Origin: Cupriavidus necator
GTDB lineage: Bacteria; Pseudomonadota; Gammaproteobacteria; Burkholderiales; Burkholderiaceae
Assembly: GCA_022041995.1 (NCBI GenBank)
Contig: CP074390.1
Location: 124,001 to 188,000 of the forward strand
Direction of reading: 5' to 3'
Length of the DNA: 64,000 nt
Part shown: positions 44,963 through 53,703 of the stretch, in pieces
Layout: every line of letters starts with the position of its first letter
Position numbering within the stretch: position 1 is the first letter of the stretch
Program-made: the position numbers and the translations under genes
Notes under the pieces: generated by a model
Seen by the model: the letters and a program-made list of their open reading frames with translations, nothing else
Told to the model about the DNA's origin: nothing
Databases searched by the model: none

Positions 44963-46687
44963 ATGAGCAGCATCGATTACCAGCGGCTGTCGTTCGAATA
45001 TCAGCCCTGCGCCGAGCAACAGACAGCGGCCGATCCGGCCATCCACCCGGTCGTCGTAGTCGGCGCCGGGCCGATCGGCCTGGCCACTGCCATCGACCTG
45101 GCACAGCGCGGCGTGCGCGTGGTGCTGGTGGATGACGACTGCACGCTGTCCGCCGGATCGCGCGCGATCTGTTTTTCCAAGCGCACGCTGGATATCTTCG
45201 ACCGGCTGGGCTGCGGCGAGCGCATGGTCGACAAGGGCGTGCGCTGGCATGTCGGCAGGGTATTCCTGCGCGACCAGCAGGTCTACAGCTTCGACCTGCT
45301 GCCAGAGAGCGGCCACCGCCGCCCGGCCTTCATCAACCTGCAGCAGTACTACGTCGAAGGCTATCTGCTGGAGCGTGCGCAGGCGCTGCCCAATATCGAG
45401 ATCCGCTGGCGCAACAAGGTGGTCGGGCTGGAGCAGCGCGGCACGCCAGAGGCCGGCGTAGTGCTGACCATCGAGACGCCTGAAGGCTGCTACCCGCTGG
45501 CGGCGCGCTACGTGGTGGCCGCCGACGGTTCGCGCAGCCCGATGCGCAAGCTGCTGGGCCTGGACAGCAAGGGCCGCACCTTCCGCGACCGCTTCCTGAT
45601 TGCCGACGTGAAGATGGAAGCGGATTTCCCGAGCGAGCGCTGGTTCTGGTTCGACCCGCCCTTCCACCCCAACCAGTCAGTGCTGCTGCACCGCCAGCCG
45701 GACAACGTCTGGCGCATCGACTTCCAGCTTGGCTGGGACGCCGATCCGGTGCTGGAGAAAACGCCGGAGCGCGTGATCCCGCGGGTGCAGGCGCTGCTGG
45801 GCAAGGACGTGAAGTTCGAGCTGGAATGGGTCAGCGTCTATACCTTCTCCTGCCTGCGCATGGACAGCTTCCGCCACGGCAACATCCTGTTCGCCGGCGA
45901 CGCCGCGCATGGCGTGTCGCCGTTCGGCGCGCGTGGCGCCAACAGCGGCATCCAGGACGCCGAGAACCTGGCCTGGAAGCTGGCCTATGTGCTGCAGGGC
46001 CGTGCCTGCGACAGGCTGCTGGACACCTACGCCAGCGAGCGCGAATACGCCGCAGACGAAAACATCCGCAACTCCACCCGTTCCACCGACTTCATCACGC
46101 CCAAGAGCGCGGTCAGCCGCGTGTTCCGCGATGCAGTGCTGACGCTGTCCAAGCGCCATGCGTTTGCGCGCACCCTGGTCAACAGCGGGCGGCTGTCGGT
46201 GCCCGCGGTGCTGCAGGACTCGCCGCTGAACACCGGTGACGATGCCCAGGGCTATGCCTGCAAGCTGGTGCCTGGCGCGGTCTGCTGCGACGCGCCGGTA
46301 TCCGGCGCGCAGGGCGCGGGCTGGCTGCTGTCGCACCTGGGCGGGGACTTCACGGTGCTGCTGTTCGGCAACCCTGACGCCATCGACGCGGGCACGCTCG
46401 CCGACCTTGCCGCGCTGAAAGACAGCGGCGTGCCGCTGCGGCTGGTCTACGTGACCGACGCGGCGCAGCCGGCGGTGACCTGCACCAATGCCACCGTGCT
46501 GCGCGACGACGAGGGCCTGGCCGCCGCGCGCTACGGTGCCACGCCCGGCACCTGCTACCTGGTCCGCCCCGACCAGCATGTCTGCGCCCGCTGGCACCGC
46601 CCCGACCCGGCCGCGATCCGCGCCGCGCTGGCGCGCGCCACCGGTGCCGACCTGCGCGCCCCGCAGCCCGGCCGCATGGCCGCCTGA
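44963..46687 (+). CDS. FAD-dependent aromatic hydroxylase-type monooxygenase
   Basis: The 574-residue product belongs to the flavoprotein hydroxylases related to phenol 2-monooxygenase and MhpA. The FAD motif is 'VVVVGAGPIGLATAIDLAQRG' (in part), the DG motif lies in 'VVAADGSRSPMRKLLG', and the second FAD motif is 'NILFAGDAAHGVSPFGARG'. A thioredoxin-like C-terminal domain follows, as in the phenol-hydroxylase group. It should hydroxylate an aromatic ring with NAD(P)H and O2. ATG 44963 is chosen because GGAG lies 8 bases before it; ATG 44945 has no such site. Confidence 0.92.
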   Translation: MSSIDYQRLSFEYQPCAEQQTAADPAIHPVVVVGAGPIGLATAIDLAQRGVRVVLVDDDCTLSAGSRAICFSKRTLDIFDRLGCGERMVDKGVRWHVGRVFLRDQQVYSFDLLPESGHRRPAFINLQQYYVEGYLLERAQALPNIEIRWRNKVVGLEQRGTPEAGVVLTIETPEGCYPLAARYVVAADGSRSPMRKLLGLDSKGRTFRDRFLIADVKMEADFPSERWFWFDPPFHPNQSVLLHRQPDNVWRIDFQLGWDADPVLEKTPERVIPRVQALLGKDVKFELEWVSVYTFSCLRMDSFRHGNILFAGDAAHGVSPFGARGANSGIQDAENLAWKLAYVLQGRACDRLLDTYASEREYAADENIRNSTRSTDFITPKSAVSRVFRDAVLTLSKRHAFARTLVNSGRLSVPAVLQDSPLNTGDDAQGYACKLVPGAVCCDAPVSGAQGAGWLLSHLGGDFTVLLFGNPDAIDAGTLADLAALKDSGVPLRLVYVTDAAQPAVTCTNATVLRDDEGLAAARYGATPGTCYLVRPDQHVCARWHRPDPAAIRAALARATGADLRAPQPGRMAA

Positions 46688-46718
46688 GACCGGCCAGACC
46701 TGCACCGCGGAGATTCCC

Positions 46719-46943
46719 ATGCCCAATACACTCAACACCCAGCCCAACCTGACGCGGCCCGACGACTTCTACGAAGCGCTGATCGAGATGCACCGCGACC
46801 TCGACGAGGCGCAAAGCCAGGCCGCCAATGCGCAGCTGATCCTGCTGCTGGCCAACCATATCGGCGACCACGATGTGCTGCTGGCGGCGATGCATGCCGC
46901 GCGCGAAGGCGTGACCGAGATGCCGGCCAGCACGCCAGCCTGA
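46719..46943 (+). CDS. DUF2783 family small protein
   Basis: The 74-residue product, 'NLTRPDDFYEALIEMHRDLDEAQSQAANAQLILLLANHIGDHDVL' (from about residue 10), is an acidic helical protein of the DUF2783 type. To my memory this family occurs next to just such a monooxygenase and MBL-fold gene. It may be a small subunit or regulator of the monooxygenase. A GCGGAG site precedes the start. Function unknown. Confidence 0.82.
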   Translation: MPNTLNTQPNLTRPDDFYEALIEMHRDLDEAQSQAANAQLILLLANHIGDHDVLLAAMHAAREGVTEMPASTPA

Positions 46944-46950
46944 CCTGATA

Positions 46951-46972
46951 CAGGCGCGGCCCGCCGCGCCTG
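46951..46972 (+). terminator. Hairpin after the DUF2783 gene
   Basis: CAGGCGCGGC and GCCGCGCCTG form a perfect palindrome of 22 bases (about 9 paired bases with a short loop), 7 bases after the stop codon. A second GC-rich stretch and CTTTCCC follow. It may end or attenuate the transcript before the MFS gene. Confidence 0.5.
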
Positions 46973-47083
46973 CCGCGGGCCTTTCCCAAAATCATCCCGG
47001 GCCACTGCGCGCAAGACGCTGCCCGCTGGCGGAACCCTCCGGCTGCCCGCCGCCGCAGCCACCACCGTACGGAGACAACACTC

Positions 47084-48436
47084 ATGAGCCATCCGGTCTC
47101 AGGGGATCTTTCGTCCCTTTCCACCCTATCGCCCCCGTCGTCACCCGCACTGACCTTGCACGATGAGGACGCGCTCTACCGCAAAGTCTGGCTGCGCATC
47201 ATCCCGTTCCTGTTCGTCTGCTACGTGGTGTCGTTCCTGGACCGCATCAACATCGGCTTCGCCCAGTTGCAGATGAAGCAGGACCTGGGCTTCAGCGACG
47301 CCATGTACGGCCTGGGCGCCGCTGTCTTCTACGTCGGCTACGTGCTGTGCGAAGTGCCCAGCAACATGCTGCTGGCGCGCTTTGGCGCGCGGCGCACGTT
47401 CACGCGCATCATGGTGCTGTGGGGCCTGGCCTCGGTGGCGATGATGGCCGTCTCCACCCCAACGCAGTTCTATGCGCTGCGCTTCCTGCTGGGCGTGTTC
47501 GAAGCCGGCTTCTTCCCCGGCATCGTGCTCTACCTGACCTACTGGTTCCCGGCGCGGCGCCGTGCCGCGGTGATGGCGATCTTCTTTGCCGGCGTGGCGG
47601 TGGCGGGCGTGCTGGGCGGGCTGGTGTCCGGCTGGATCATGCGCGACATGGCCGGCGTGCTCGGCCTGCAGGGCTGGAAGTGGATGTTTGCGATCGAGGG
47701 CGCGCCCGCGGTGCTGCTGGGGCTGGTGGCCGCGCGCTGCCTGGTGGATGGCCCGCAGCAGGCCAGCTGGCTGACCGACGGCGAACGCGCCCACCTGGCG
47801 CGCGACACCGCCGCGCAGGCTCATGCCGGCGGCCATTCGCTGCAGGCGTTGCGGCAGGTGCTGGGCAACCCACGCGTGTACCTGTTCGCCTTTATCTATT
47901 TTTCGCTGACCTGTGGTTCGCTCGCGCTGAGCTTCTGGATGCCGCTGATGATCCGCGACTTCGGCATCACCGACGTGATGTCGGTCAGCCTGTATTCGGT
48001 GGTGCCCAATGCCGTGGGCGCGGTCGGCCTGATCCTGATCGCTCGCCATTCCGACCGCACCGGCGAGCGCCACCGCCACTTCCTGCTGTGCACGGCAGGC
48101 GGCGCGCTGGCCCTGGCGGCGCTGACGCTGCACCTGCCCAGCCTGGCGGTGATGCTGGCCATCCTGTCGGTGGCAGCGGTGTTGATCTTTGCCGCGCTGC
48201 CGGTGTTCTGGTCGCTGCCGCCCAGCTACCTGCCGGGCGCGGGCACGGCAGCCGGCATCGCCTTCATCAGCAGCATCGGCATCACCAGCGGCATCGTCAG
48301 CCCGTGGGTGATCGGGCAGATCAAGACCCAGACCGGCAGCCTGGACCATGCGCTCTATCTGCTGGCGGCGCTGCTGCTGGCCAGCGGACTGGCCATGTGG
48401 CTGGGTGTGCCAAGGCAGCCCGCGCGGCCGGCCTGA
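47084..48436 (+). CDS. MFS transporter, anion:cation symporter type
   Basis: The 450-residue, 12-helix inner-membrane protein has 'YRKVWLRIIPFLFVCYVVSFLDRINIGFAQ' near residues 28-57, 'EVPSNMLLARFGARRTFTRIM' and 'LLGVFEAGFFPGIVLYLTYWFP', the hallmarks of the ACS family (phthalate, tartrate, hydroxyphenylacetate importers). It follows the monooxygenase operon after 140 bases that include a hairpin, so it may have its own promoter or depend on read-through. The likely role is to import the operon's aromatic substrate. Confidence 0.92.
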   Translation: MSHPVSGDLSSLSTLSPPSSPALTLHDEDALYRKVWLRIIPFLFVCYVVSFLDRINIGFAQLQMKQDLGFSDAMYGLGAAVFYVGYVLCEVPSNMLLARFGARRTFTRIMVLWGLASVAMMAVSTPTQFYALRFLLGVFEAGFFPGIVLYLTYWFPARRRAAVMAIFFAGVAVAGVLGGLVSGWIMRDMAGVLGLQGWKWMFAIEGAPAVLLGLVAARCLVDGPQQASWLTDGERAHLARDTAAQAHAGGHSLQALRQVLGNPRVYLFAFIYFSLTCGSLALSFWMPLMIRDFGITDVMSVSLYSVVPNAVGAVGLILIARHSDRTGERHRHFLLCTAGGALALAALTLHLPSLAVMLAILSVAAVLIFAALPVFWSLPPSYLPGAGTAAGIAFISSIGITSGIVSPWVIGQIKTQTGSLDHALYLLAALLLASGLAMWLGVPRQPARPA

Positions 48437-48469
48437 ACCGGGCCGCAGGCGTCTTCAAAGCCGGAATGT

Positions 48470-48488
48470 CCGCACCCGCGGGGTGCGG
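48470..48488. terminator. Hairpin between convergent genes
   Basis: CCGCACCC-GCG-GGGTGCGG: a perfect 8-base stem with a 3-base loop, exactly between the stops of the MFS gene and the convergent 48492-48800 gene. There is no T-tract on either strand, but the position suits a shared terminator. Confidence 0.55.
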
Positions 48489-48491
48489 CGT

Positions 48492-48800
48492 TCAGTGGGA
48501 CCGGCCGCAGGGGATGACGGAGGCGATTTCTTCGCGCATCACCTCGACCACGTCATCGATTTCCAGCCCTTCGGCCGTGACCAGCACATCCTGTCCGCGG
48601 CCGATCGCGTAGACCACGCCGCGCCAGTGGCCGGGCTCGACGGCCTCGCACAGGCGGATATTGAATTCGGTGTCCTGATCCTGGCTATACACCGTCACCA
48701 GGTCGCCCACCTGGGGAGTGCGCACCGCTTCTCCGTCGAACGCCCGGGCCACCACGGTCACCGGCGACTGCGTCAGCCCCCTGGCAAATCTTGCACGCAT
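48492..48800 (-). CDS. Hypothetical protein, 102 residues
   Basis: A soluble, acidic protein with a central 'VTVYSQDQDTEFNIRLCEAVEPGHWRGVVYAI' and C-terminal 'EIDDVVEVMREEIASVIPCG'. I do not recognise the family. The start is well supported by GAGGAGCGG before ATG 48800. Probably monocistronic. Confidence 0.75.
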   Translation of the reverse strand: MRARFARGLTQSPVTVVARAFDGEAVRTPQVGDLVTVYSQDQDTEFNIRLCEAVEPGHWRGVVYAIGRGQDVLVTAEGLEIDDVVEVMREEIASVIPCGRSH

Positions 48801-48973
48801 GGTCCGCTCCTCTTTTTGCGATCCAAGTCCAGCTTACAAGAGGCCGGATAAATAACCAGGGATTTCCGCCGAAAAGTGGAACTTGATGCGCTTTGCGCCT
48901 GTCAGACGCCGCCGGATAGACAGCGCGTGCAGATAGGCCACAATAAAAGCACTGACATTCGAGGAGACCCAAC

Positions 48974-49195
48974 ATGGGCAACAACATACACGTCGTCCCG
49001 CATGATGAAGGCTGGGATGTCATCCACGAAGGCGCGCGCTACGCCGAGTCGCACCATGCCACGCAGGAAGAAGCGATTACGGCCGGCACCACGCAGGCAC
49101 AGCGCGAGCAGGTCGAACTGCTGATCCACGGCCGTGATGGCCAGATCCGCTCGCGCAACAGCTTCGGCCACGATCCCCGCACCATTCCGGGCTGA
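48974..49195 (+). CDS. DUF2188 family protein
   Basis: The 73-residue product 'MGNNIHVVPHDEGWDVIHEGA...' ends in 'ELLIHGRDGQIRSRNSFGHDP', the typical DUF2188 tail (small stand-alone domain with a GRDGxIR.R..YG.DP pattern). The family is often seen among stress-related small proteins. A GAGGAG site precedes the start. Function unknown. Confidence 0.87.
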   Translation: MGNNIHVVPHDEGWDVIHEGARYAESHHATQEEAITAGTTQAQREQVELLIHGRDGQIRSRNSFGHDPRTIPG

Positions 49196-49255
49196 CCTCC
49201 GGCTGAGCAGATCCGCTGAGGATTTCGGCGCCGCGCTCCCGGAAGCCGATGCGCC

Positions 49256-50623
49256 ATGCCAAACACCCGGGCTGAACCACACGCCGCTGCCGCGGTTGCG
49301 GCCGCCGCGGTGCCACTGCCGCCCATCGACCACGCGGCCGAGAGTCCCTTTATCGGCGCCTTTGCCAACGCTACGGCAGTGCTGGCCGATATCCTCGCCG
49401 GGCACCGCATGGTGCTGCTTGGCGAGAGCACGCACGGCACCGCCGAGTTCTACCACGCCCGCGCCGCGCTGACGGCGCACCTGGTTGCCCGCCACGGCTT
49501 CCGCATCATCGCGGTCGAGGCGGACTGGCCGGATGCCGCGGCCGTGGACCGGCACGTGCGCGGCCGCCCGCCGCAGCCAGCCGAATCGCCAGGCGCGGCC
49601 TTTACGCGTTTCCCGGTCTGGATGTGGCGCAACCTGGAGGTGGCGCGCTTTATCCGCTGGCTGCGCGCGCACAATGCAACGCAGGCAAGCGCACGGCGAG
49701 CCGGCTTCTTCGGCCTGGACATCTATAGCCTGCGCGCCTCCATGGCGGCGGTGCTGGCCTACCTGGAGGGCGTCGATCCGCAGGCCGCGCGGGCTGCGCG
49801 CGAGCGCTATGCCTGCCTGGAGCCCTGGGGCCGCGATCCGGCGCGCTACGGCCGTGCCGTGCTGCACGGCACACACGCCGACTGCGAGGATGCTGTCGTC
49901 GAACAGTTGCAGGCGCTGCTTGATAAGCGCCTGGCCTATGCCCGGGCCGGCCATGAAGACTTTCTGGATGCCGCGCAGAACGCGCGCCTGGTTGCTTCAG
50001 CCGAGCGCTACTATCGCGTGATGTACCACGGCAGCGACGACAGCTGGAACCTGCGCGACACGCATATGTTTGAAACCCTGGCGCAGCTGCTGCAGGCGCA
50101 TGGGCCCCAGTCACGCGCGGTGGTGTGGGCGCACAACTCGCATATCGGGGATGCCTCGAAGACCGAGATGGGCGCCAGCCAGGGACAGCTGAACATCGGC
50201 CAGTTGTGCCGCGAATCCTTCGGCGACGCGGCCGCGCTCATCGGCTTCAGCACTTACGACGGCACGGTGGCCGCAGCGACCTCCTGGGACGGCCCGATGG
50301 AAATCAAGCAAGTGCGCCCCGCCCGCGCCGACAGTTACGAGCACCTGTTCCACGCGGCCGGCCACGCGCAATGCTGGGTCGACTTGCGGGGTGCGGGCAG
50401 CGGCGTGCTGGCCGAGGCGCGCCAACTGCTGATGCCGGCGCGGCAGGAGCGCTTCATTGGCGTGATCTACCGCCCGGAGACCGAACTGCAGAGCCACTAT
50501 GCGCGCGCCACGCTGCCGCAGCAATTCGATGTGCTGTTGTGGTTCGACCGGACGCGCGCGGTCCCGGCGCTGCCGGCGGCGCCTGCGCCGGGCGCGCCCG
50601 AGACCTGGCCATACGGGCTCTGA
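49256..50623 (+). CDS. Erythromycin esterase-family hydrolase
   Basis: The 455-residue product shows the family residues: Glu and His in 'VLLGESTHGTAEFY', 'IIAVEADWPDAAAVD' and His in 'VWAHNSHIGDASKTEMG'. This family includes macrolide esterases (EreA/B), but most members in soil bacteria have other or unknown substrates. There is no direct evidence for resistance. It sits among small stress-type genes and converges with the BON gene. Confidence 0.9.
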   Translation: MPNTRAEPHAAAAVAAAAVPLPPIDHAAESPFIGAFANATAVLADILAGHRMVLLGESTHGTAEFYHARAALTAHLVARHGFRIIAVEADWPDAAAVDRHVRGRPPQPAESPGAAFTRFPVWMWRNLEVARFIRWLRAHNATQASARRAGFFGLDIYSLRASMAAVLAYLEGVDPQAARAARERYACLEPWGRDPARYGRAVLHGTHADCEDAVVEQLQALLDKRLAYARAGHEDFLDAAQNARLVASAERYYRVMYHGSDDSWNLRDTHMFETLAQLLQAHGPQSRAVVWAHNSHIGDASKTEMGASQGQLNIGQLCRESFGDAAALIGFSTYDGTVAAATSWDGPMEIKQVRPARADSYEHLFHAAGHAQCWVDLRGAGSGVLAEARQLLMPARQERFIGVIYRPETELQSHYARATLPQQFDVLLWFDRTRAVPALPAAPAPGAPETWPYGL

Positions 50624-50664
50624 GCTGACCCGGAATGCGATACCCATGCCAGCGGGGGCACAAT

Positions 50665-50940
50665 TCAGTCGCCCGTGCGGTCCGGCGCAACCTGGATGCG
50701 GTTGACGATCTCGCCTACGCCGGCACAGCCACGCACGCAAGCCTCGACCGCATCGCGCTGGGCCGGCGTGCCGATCGCGCCGTTTAGCGTGACGCGGCCT
50801 TGCGACACATCCAGCGTAATTTCGCTGATGTCGAGGCCGGTGTCCCACAGGCGCGCGCACAAGGCCGCCTGCAGCGCGGCATCGGCTTCAGTAGCGGCCA
50901 TGCCGCGAGGATTGGCAGGCATCTTCGAGGGCTCGTGCAT
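50665..50940 (-). CDS. Small BON-domain protein
   Basis: The 91-residue product consists of one BON domain ('LWDTGLDISEITLDVSQGRVTLNGAIGTPAQRDAVEACVRGCAGVGEIVNRIQV', starting near residue 30). It has no signal peptide, unlike OsmY-type BON proteins, and therefore is probably cytosolic. It is preceded by a second BON gene 30 bases upstream in the same direction; the two are probably co-transcribed. Confidence 0.87.
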   Translation of the reverse strand: MHEPSKMPANPRGMAATEADAALQAALCARLWDTGLDISEITLDVSQGRVTLNGAIGTPAQRDAVEACVRGCAGVGEIVNRIQVAPDRTGD

Positions 50941-50970
50941 GCGCGCAGTCTCTGGGTTGATGCCCTGGGA

Positions 50971-51540
50971 TCAGTACATGAGCATGCTGTGGCCGGGATG
51001 TATTGCCGAAGCACTGGTCCGCGGCACGCGCAAGTGGTTGACCAGGTCCTTCACCGCGAACACGTCGTCGGCAATATCCTCGATCCGGTATTTTTGCTGC
51101 CGGGTCGGCACGCTGCCCTCCAGCGTCACCACGCCCTGCTCCACCCGGACTTCGACATCGCTCAGGTCCAGCCGTGCATTGCGCGTCAGTTGCTCGCAAA
51201 TGTCCTCAAGGATGCGCTCGTCCGACCGCTGGTAATTGCGCGGACCGACCGGGCGCGCACGCTGCGCCCCGCCCCGGTAAAGGTCCATGCGCTCGTTGTA
51301 GCCGGTGAACTGGCGATAGGGGTCGGCCATGCCGCCTTGCGCATGCGGCACGCCGGGCTCCCTGGGCTCGGCACCGTGCCGCCATGCCGGCGCCGCCCCG
51401 GGCCCGGCAAACTCTTCGGGGTCGACCGGCTCGTCATAGTCGTAGACGCCATAGGCGCCGACATAGTGGCTGCGCATATCCGTTTCAGGTACGGCGCCCT
51501 CATGCCAGGGTGGGCCGCGCCAGGTCTCTCTGTGATCCAT
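50971..51540 (-). CDS. BON-domain protein with Tyr/Gly/Arg-rich N-terminus
   Basis: The 189-residue product has a low-complexity N-terminal half (about 90 residues rich in Tyr, Asp, Gly, Pro) and a BON domain at about 105-175 ('SDERILEDICEQLTRNARLDLSDVEVRVEQGVVTLEGSVPT'). BON domains often bind phospholipid or other envelope parts, but no export signal is seen here. A GGAGACG site precedes ATG 51540. Likely a stress-related pair with the downstream small BON gene. Confidence 0.87.
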   Translation of the reverse strand: MDHRETWRGPPWHEGAVPETDMRSHYVGAYGVYDYDEPVDPEEFAGPGAAPAWRHGAEPREPGVPHAQGGMADPYRQFTGYNERMDLYRGGAQRARPVGPRNYQRSDERILEDICEQLTRNARLDLSDVEVRVEQGVVTLEGSVPTRQQKYRIEDIADDVFAVKDLVNHLRVPRTSASAIHPGHSMLMY

Positions 51541-51584
51541 CGTCGTCTCCGCTTGCCGTGATCCGGTGGCCTGTCGGCGTGCCG

Positions 51585-52727
51585 CTACTTCTGCCGCGGG
51601 GGCACCAGGCCGCGGTCAGGCGTGCTCAGTTCGCCCGCGCGCAGCAGCCGCACCGCACCTGCCAGCGCGCGCGCCACGTTGTCCACTTCGGCCTGTACGC
51701 CGGTGTCTTCATCCAGCGCCACATGGCTGGTGGCGTAGGGCGCGTAGTAGCCGATAAAGCGGTCCAGCCGCGCCTGCGGGCCCGCGTCGACCAGGCCCAT
51801 CCAGTCCAGCCAGTCAGCCAGCGCGCGGCGCACGCCCTCGGTGCCGGCCACGTCGCCGTGCACCACCAGCCCATAGGCGCGCCCCGCCAGGTGCTTGGGA
51901 TAGTCCCAGCCGGACAGCTCCATCGCCTTGGCGCGCACCACGTCCTTGCCATGCGTGCTGGTGGGGTCGGGATTGCCGCCATCGGCGCAGACCAGGCGGT
52001 CCATCATCAGCTTCAGCGGGCTGGCGGCCTGGTACCAGTACACCGGGGTGACGATCAGCACGCCGTGGCAGCCGGCCCAGCGCGGATAAATGTCATTCAT
52101 CCAGTCGTTGACCTGGCCCAGCGCATGATTGGGGTAGCAGCTGCACGGCCAGTGGCACAGCGGCATCGCCGTCGACACACAGGCTTTGCAGGGGTGGATG
52201 CGCAACTCCGCATCAGAAGCCAGGTGGCTCAGGTCGAGCATGTCCACTTCCATGCCGCCCGCTTCCAGCTGTTGCCGCGCGCGCTCGGCCAGGCGCCAGG
52301 ATTTGGATATTTCGCCGGGACAGGTGTAGTCGTTGCGCGCCGCCGCGCACACCAGCAGCACGCGCGACGGCGTGGCGGGATCGGCCTGGCGCTGCTGCGC
52401 GGCCCGCACCGCCTCGCTGGCGGCGCGCCATTCGTCGGACAGGTCGTAGTCCGGGTCGGCATACCCGGGCCCGGCCTGGTGCGACAGCGGGGCCTTGCGT
52501 CCGGCCTGGTAGGCATCCCAGGCAATGCGCTCGAGGCGGTCCAGCGCGGCGTCCTCCTGCCGGTACGCGGGATCGGTGAAACGCGCCAGGAAGCGCTGGC
52601 GGAACGTGTCACGCGGCAGCGGGCTGGTCACCTGGCCCTTGCGCACATCTTCGGGGTTGCCGGGGTGGCGCGGCGCACGCGGCGCATCCTGCGCGGGGCG
52701 GGCTGGCTTGGGCGGCTGCTCGGGCAT
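51585..52727 (-). CDS. NAD(P)H-dependent FMN reductase-like flavoprotein with cysteine cluster
   Basis: The 380-residue product has an N-terminal extension of about 120 residues, then a flavodoxin-like fold ('SRVLLVCAAARNDYTCPGEISKS', 'GVLIVTPVYWYQAASPLKLMMDRLVC'). In between, Cys180, Cys183, Cys191, Cys195 and Cys197 form a dense group, resembling but not matching the cluster motif of iron-sulfur flavoproteins. It probably transfers electrons or reduces a small substrate. ATG 52727 has a GGAG site. The reading frame is open far upstream (to 53843), but that part overlaps the CinA gene antisense and is not coding. Confidence 0.87.
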   Translation of the reverse strand: MPEQPPKPARPAQDAPRAPRHPGNPEDVRKGQVTSPLPRDTFRQRFLARFTDPAYRQEDAALDRLERIAWDAYQAGRKAPLSHQAGPGYADPDYDLSDEWRAASEAVRAAQQRQADPATPSRVLLVCAAARNDYTCPGEISKSWRLAERARQQLEAGGMEVDMLDLSHLASDAELRIHPCKACVSTAMPLCHWPCSCYPNHALGQVNDWMNDIYPRWAGCHGVLIVTPVYWYQAASPLKLMMDRLVCADGGNPDPTSTHGKDVVRAKAMELSGWDYPKHLAGRAYGLVVHGDVAGTEGVRRALADWLDWMGLVDAGPQARLDRFIGYYAPYATSHVALDEDTGVQAEVDNVARALAGAVRLLRAGELSTPDRGLVPPRQK

Positions 52728-53030
52728 GGCGGTCTCCGTACAGGGGCTTGTCCCGGAGCCATGCAAGATGAGCGCCATCACCCGGACGGCTTGTACTGCG
52801 CGCACCCACGCAGCTTTTACAGCCATGCTCCGGCGCTGCATGTACATATTTCTCCGCGTAGGGACCGGCAGACGGGACAGCATGGAAGCCTGCGCTGGCA
52901 CGGAACCTGCCGCCGCAGCCAGAAAGACCAACCGTGGATGCCGACATGGACAGCATGGAAGTTCGGGCCGATGTGATGCACAGGCTGGTCGGCGCAGACG
53001 ACGACCGCTGGCACGCCCGCGCGTCGGGGA
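52728..53030. other. Divergent spacer between the flavoprotein and CinA genes
   Basis: About 300 bases with no gene I can support. It should hold promoters for both sides. A 37-codon frame (52945-53058) starting MDSMEVRAD overlaps the CinA start but lacks a clear ribosome site, so I leave it uncalled. Confidence 0.4.
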
Positions 53031-53621
53031 ATGGCGATGACGCACAACGGCAGCCATGATGGCAACCCTGGCGGCAACGATAACCGCGGCATTGCGCGCT
53101 ACCTGCTGCGCCATGGCCTGCGTCTGGTCACAGCGGAGTCCTGTACCGCGGGGCTGATCGCGTCGCGCATTGCCGAGGTGCCAGGCTGCGGCGACGTCCT
53201 GCACTGCGCCATCGTTGCGTATTCGCCCTCGGCCAAGGTACAGCTGCTGCACGTGCCGCCAGACACCATCCGGCGCCACGGGCTGACCAGCGAGGCCGTT
53301 TCGCTGGCCATGGCGCTGGGCGCCATGCAGGTCACCGGCGCCGACCTGGCGATCGCCAACACCGGGGTTGCCGATGATGGCGGCGACGGCGATATCCCCG
53401 CTGGCACGCAGTGCTTTGCATGGGTGTTCCGCCGTCGCGGCCATGGCGCGCGCCACGTTCCGGGCAACCAGGCCGCCATTGCCGCGTTCACCGCAACCCG
53501 GCGCTTTCCCGGCACGCGCAACGCGGTGCGTGAAGCGGCTGCTGACTGGGCGCTCGCCCGCATCTGCCACTACCACGAGCTGGCGCAGCGCGGGCAAGGC
53601 GCCCACGCCCCGCGCGCATGA
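53031..53621 (+). CDS. CinA-family protein (nicotinamide-nucleotide amidohydrolase type)
   Basis: The 196-residue product matches the CinA C-terminal (PncC) domain: 'RLVTAESCTAGLIASRIAEVPG' near residues 31-52, with the active-site Ser-Cys-Thr region, and 'VSLAMALGAMQVTGADLAIANTGVA'. Active members hydrolyse NMN to nicotinate mononucleotide in NAD salvage. 'CAIVAYS' stands where typical members have 'GGFVTYS', and the C-terminal part is more divergent, so activity is not certain. ATG 53037 is an alternative start with a GGGGA site. Confidence 0.85.
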   Translation: MAMTHNGSHDGNPGGNDNRGIARYLLRHGLRLVTAESCTAGLIASRIAEVPGCGDVLHCAIVAYSPSAKVQLLHVPPDTIRRHGLTSEAVSLAMALGAMQVTGADLAIANTGVADDGGDGDIPAGTQCFAWVFRRRGHGARHVPGNQAAIAAFTATRRFPGTRNAVREAAADWALARICHYHELAQRGQGAHAPRA

Positions 53622-53703
53622 AGCGCCGGTGTGCTGAATCGGCGCGCCGGCATTCTCCAGGGCCTCTGGGCCGGACCTACCTAGTCTTGCAATGGAGACC
53701 ACT

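Noticed and set aside
49256-50623. Macrolide resistance gene
   Set aside because: Membership in the erythromycin esterase family alone does not imply resistance; the gene lies in a stress-type chromosomal setting with no mobile element.
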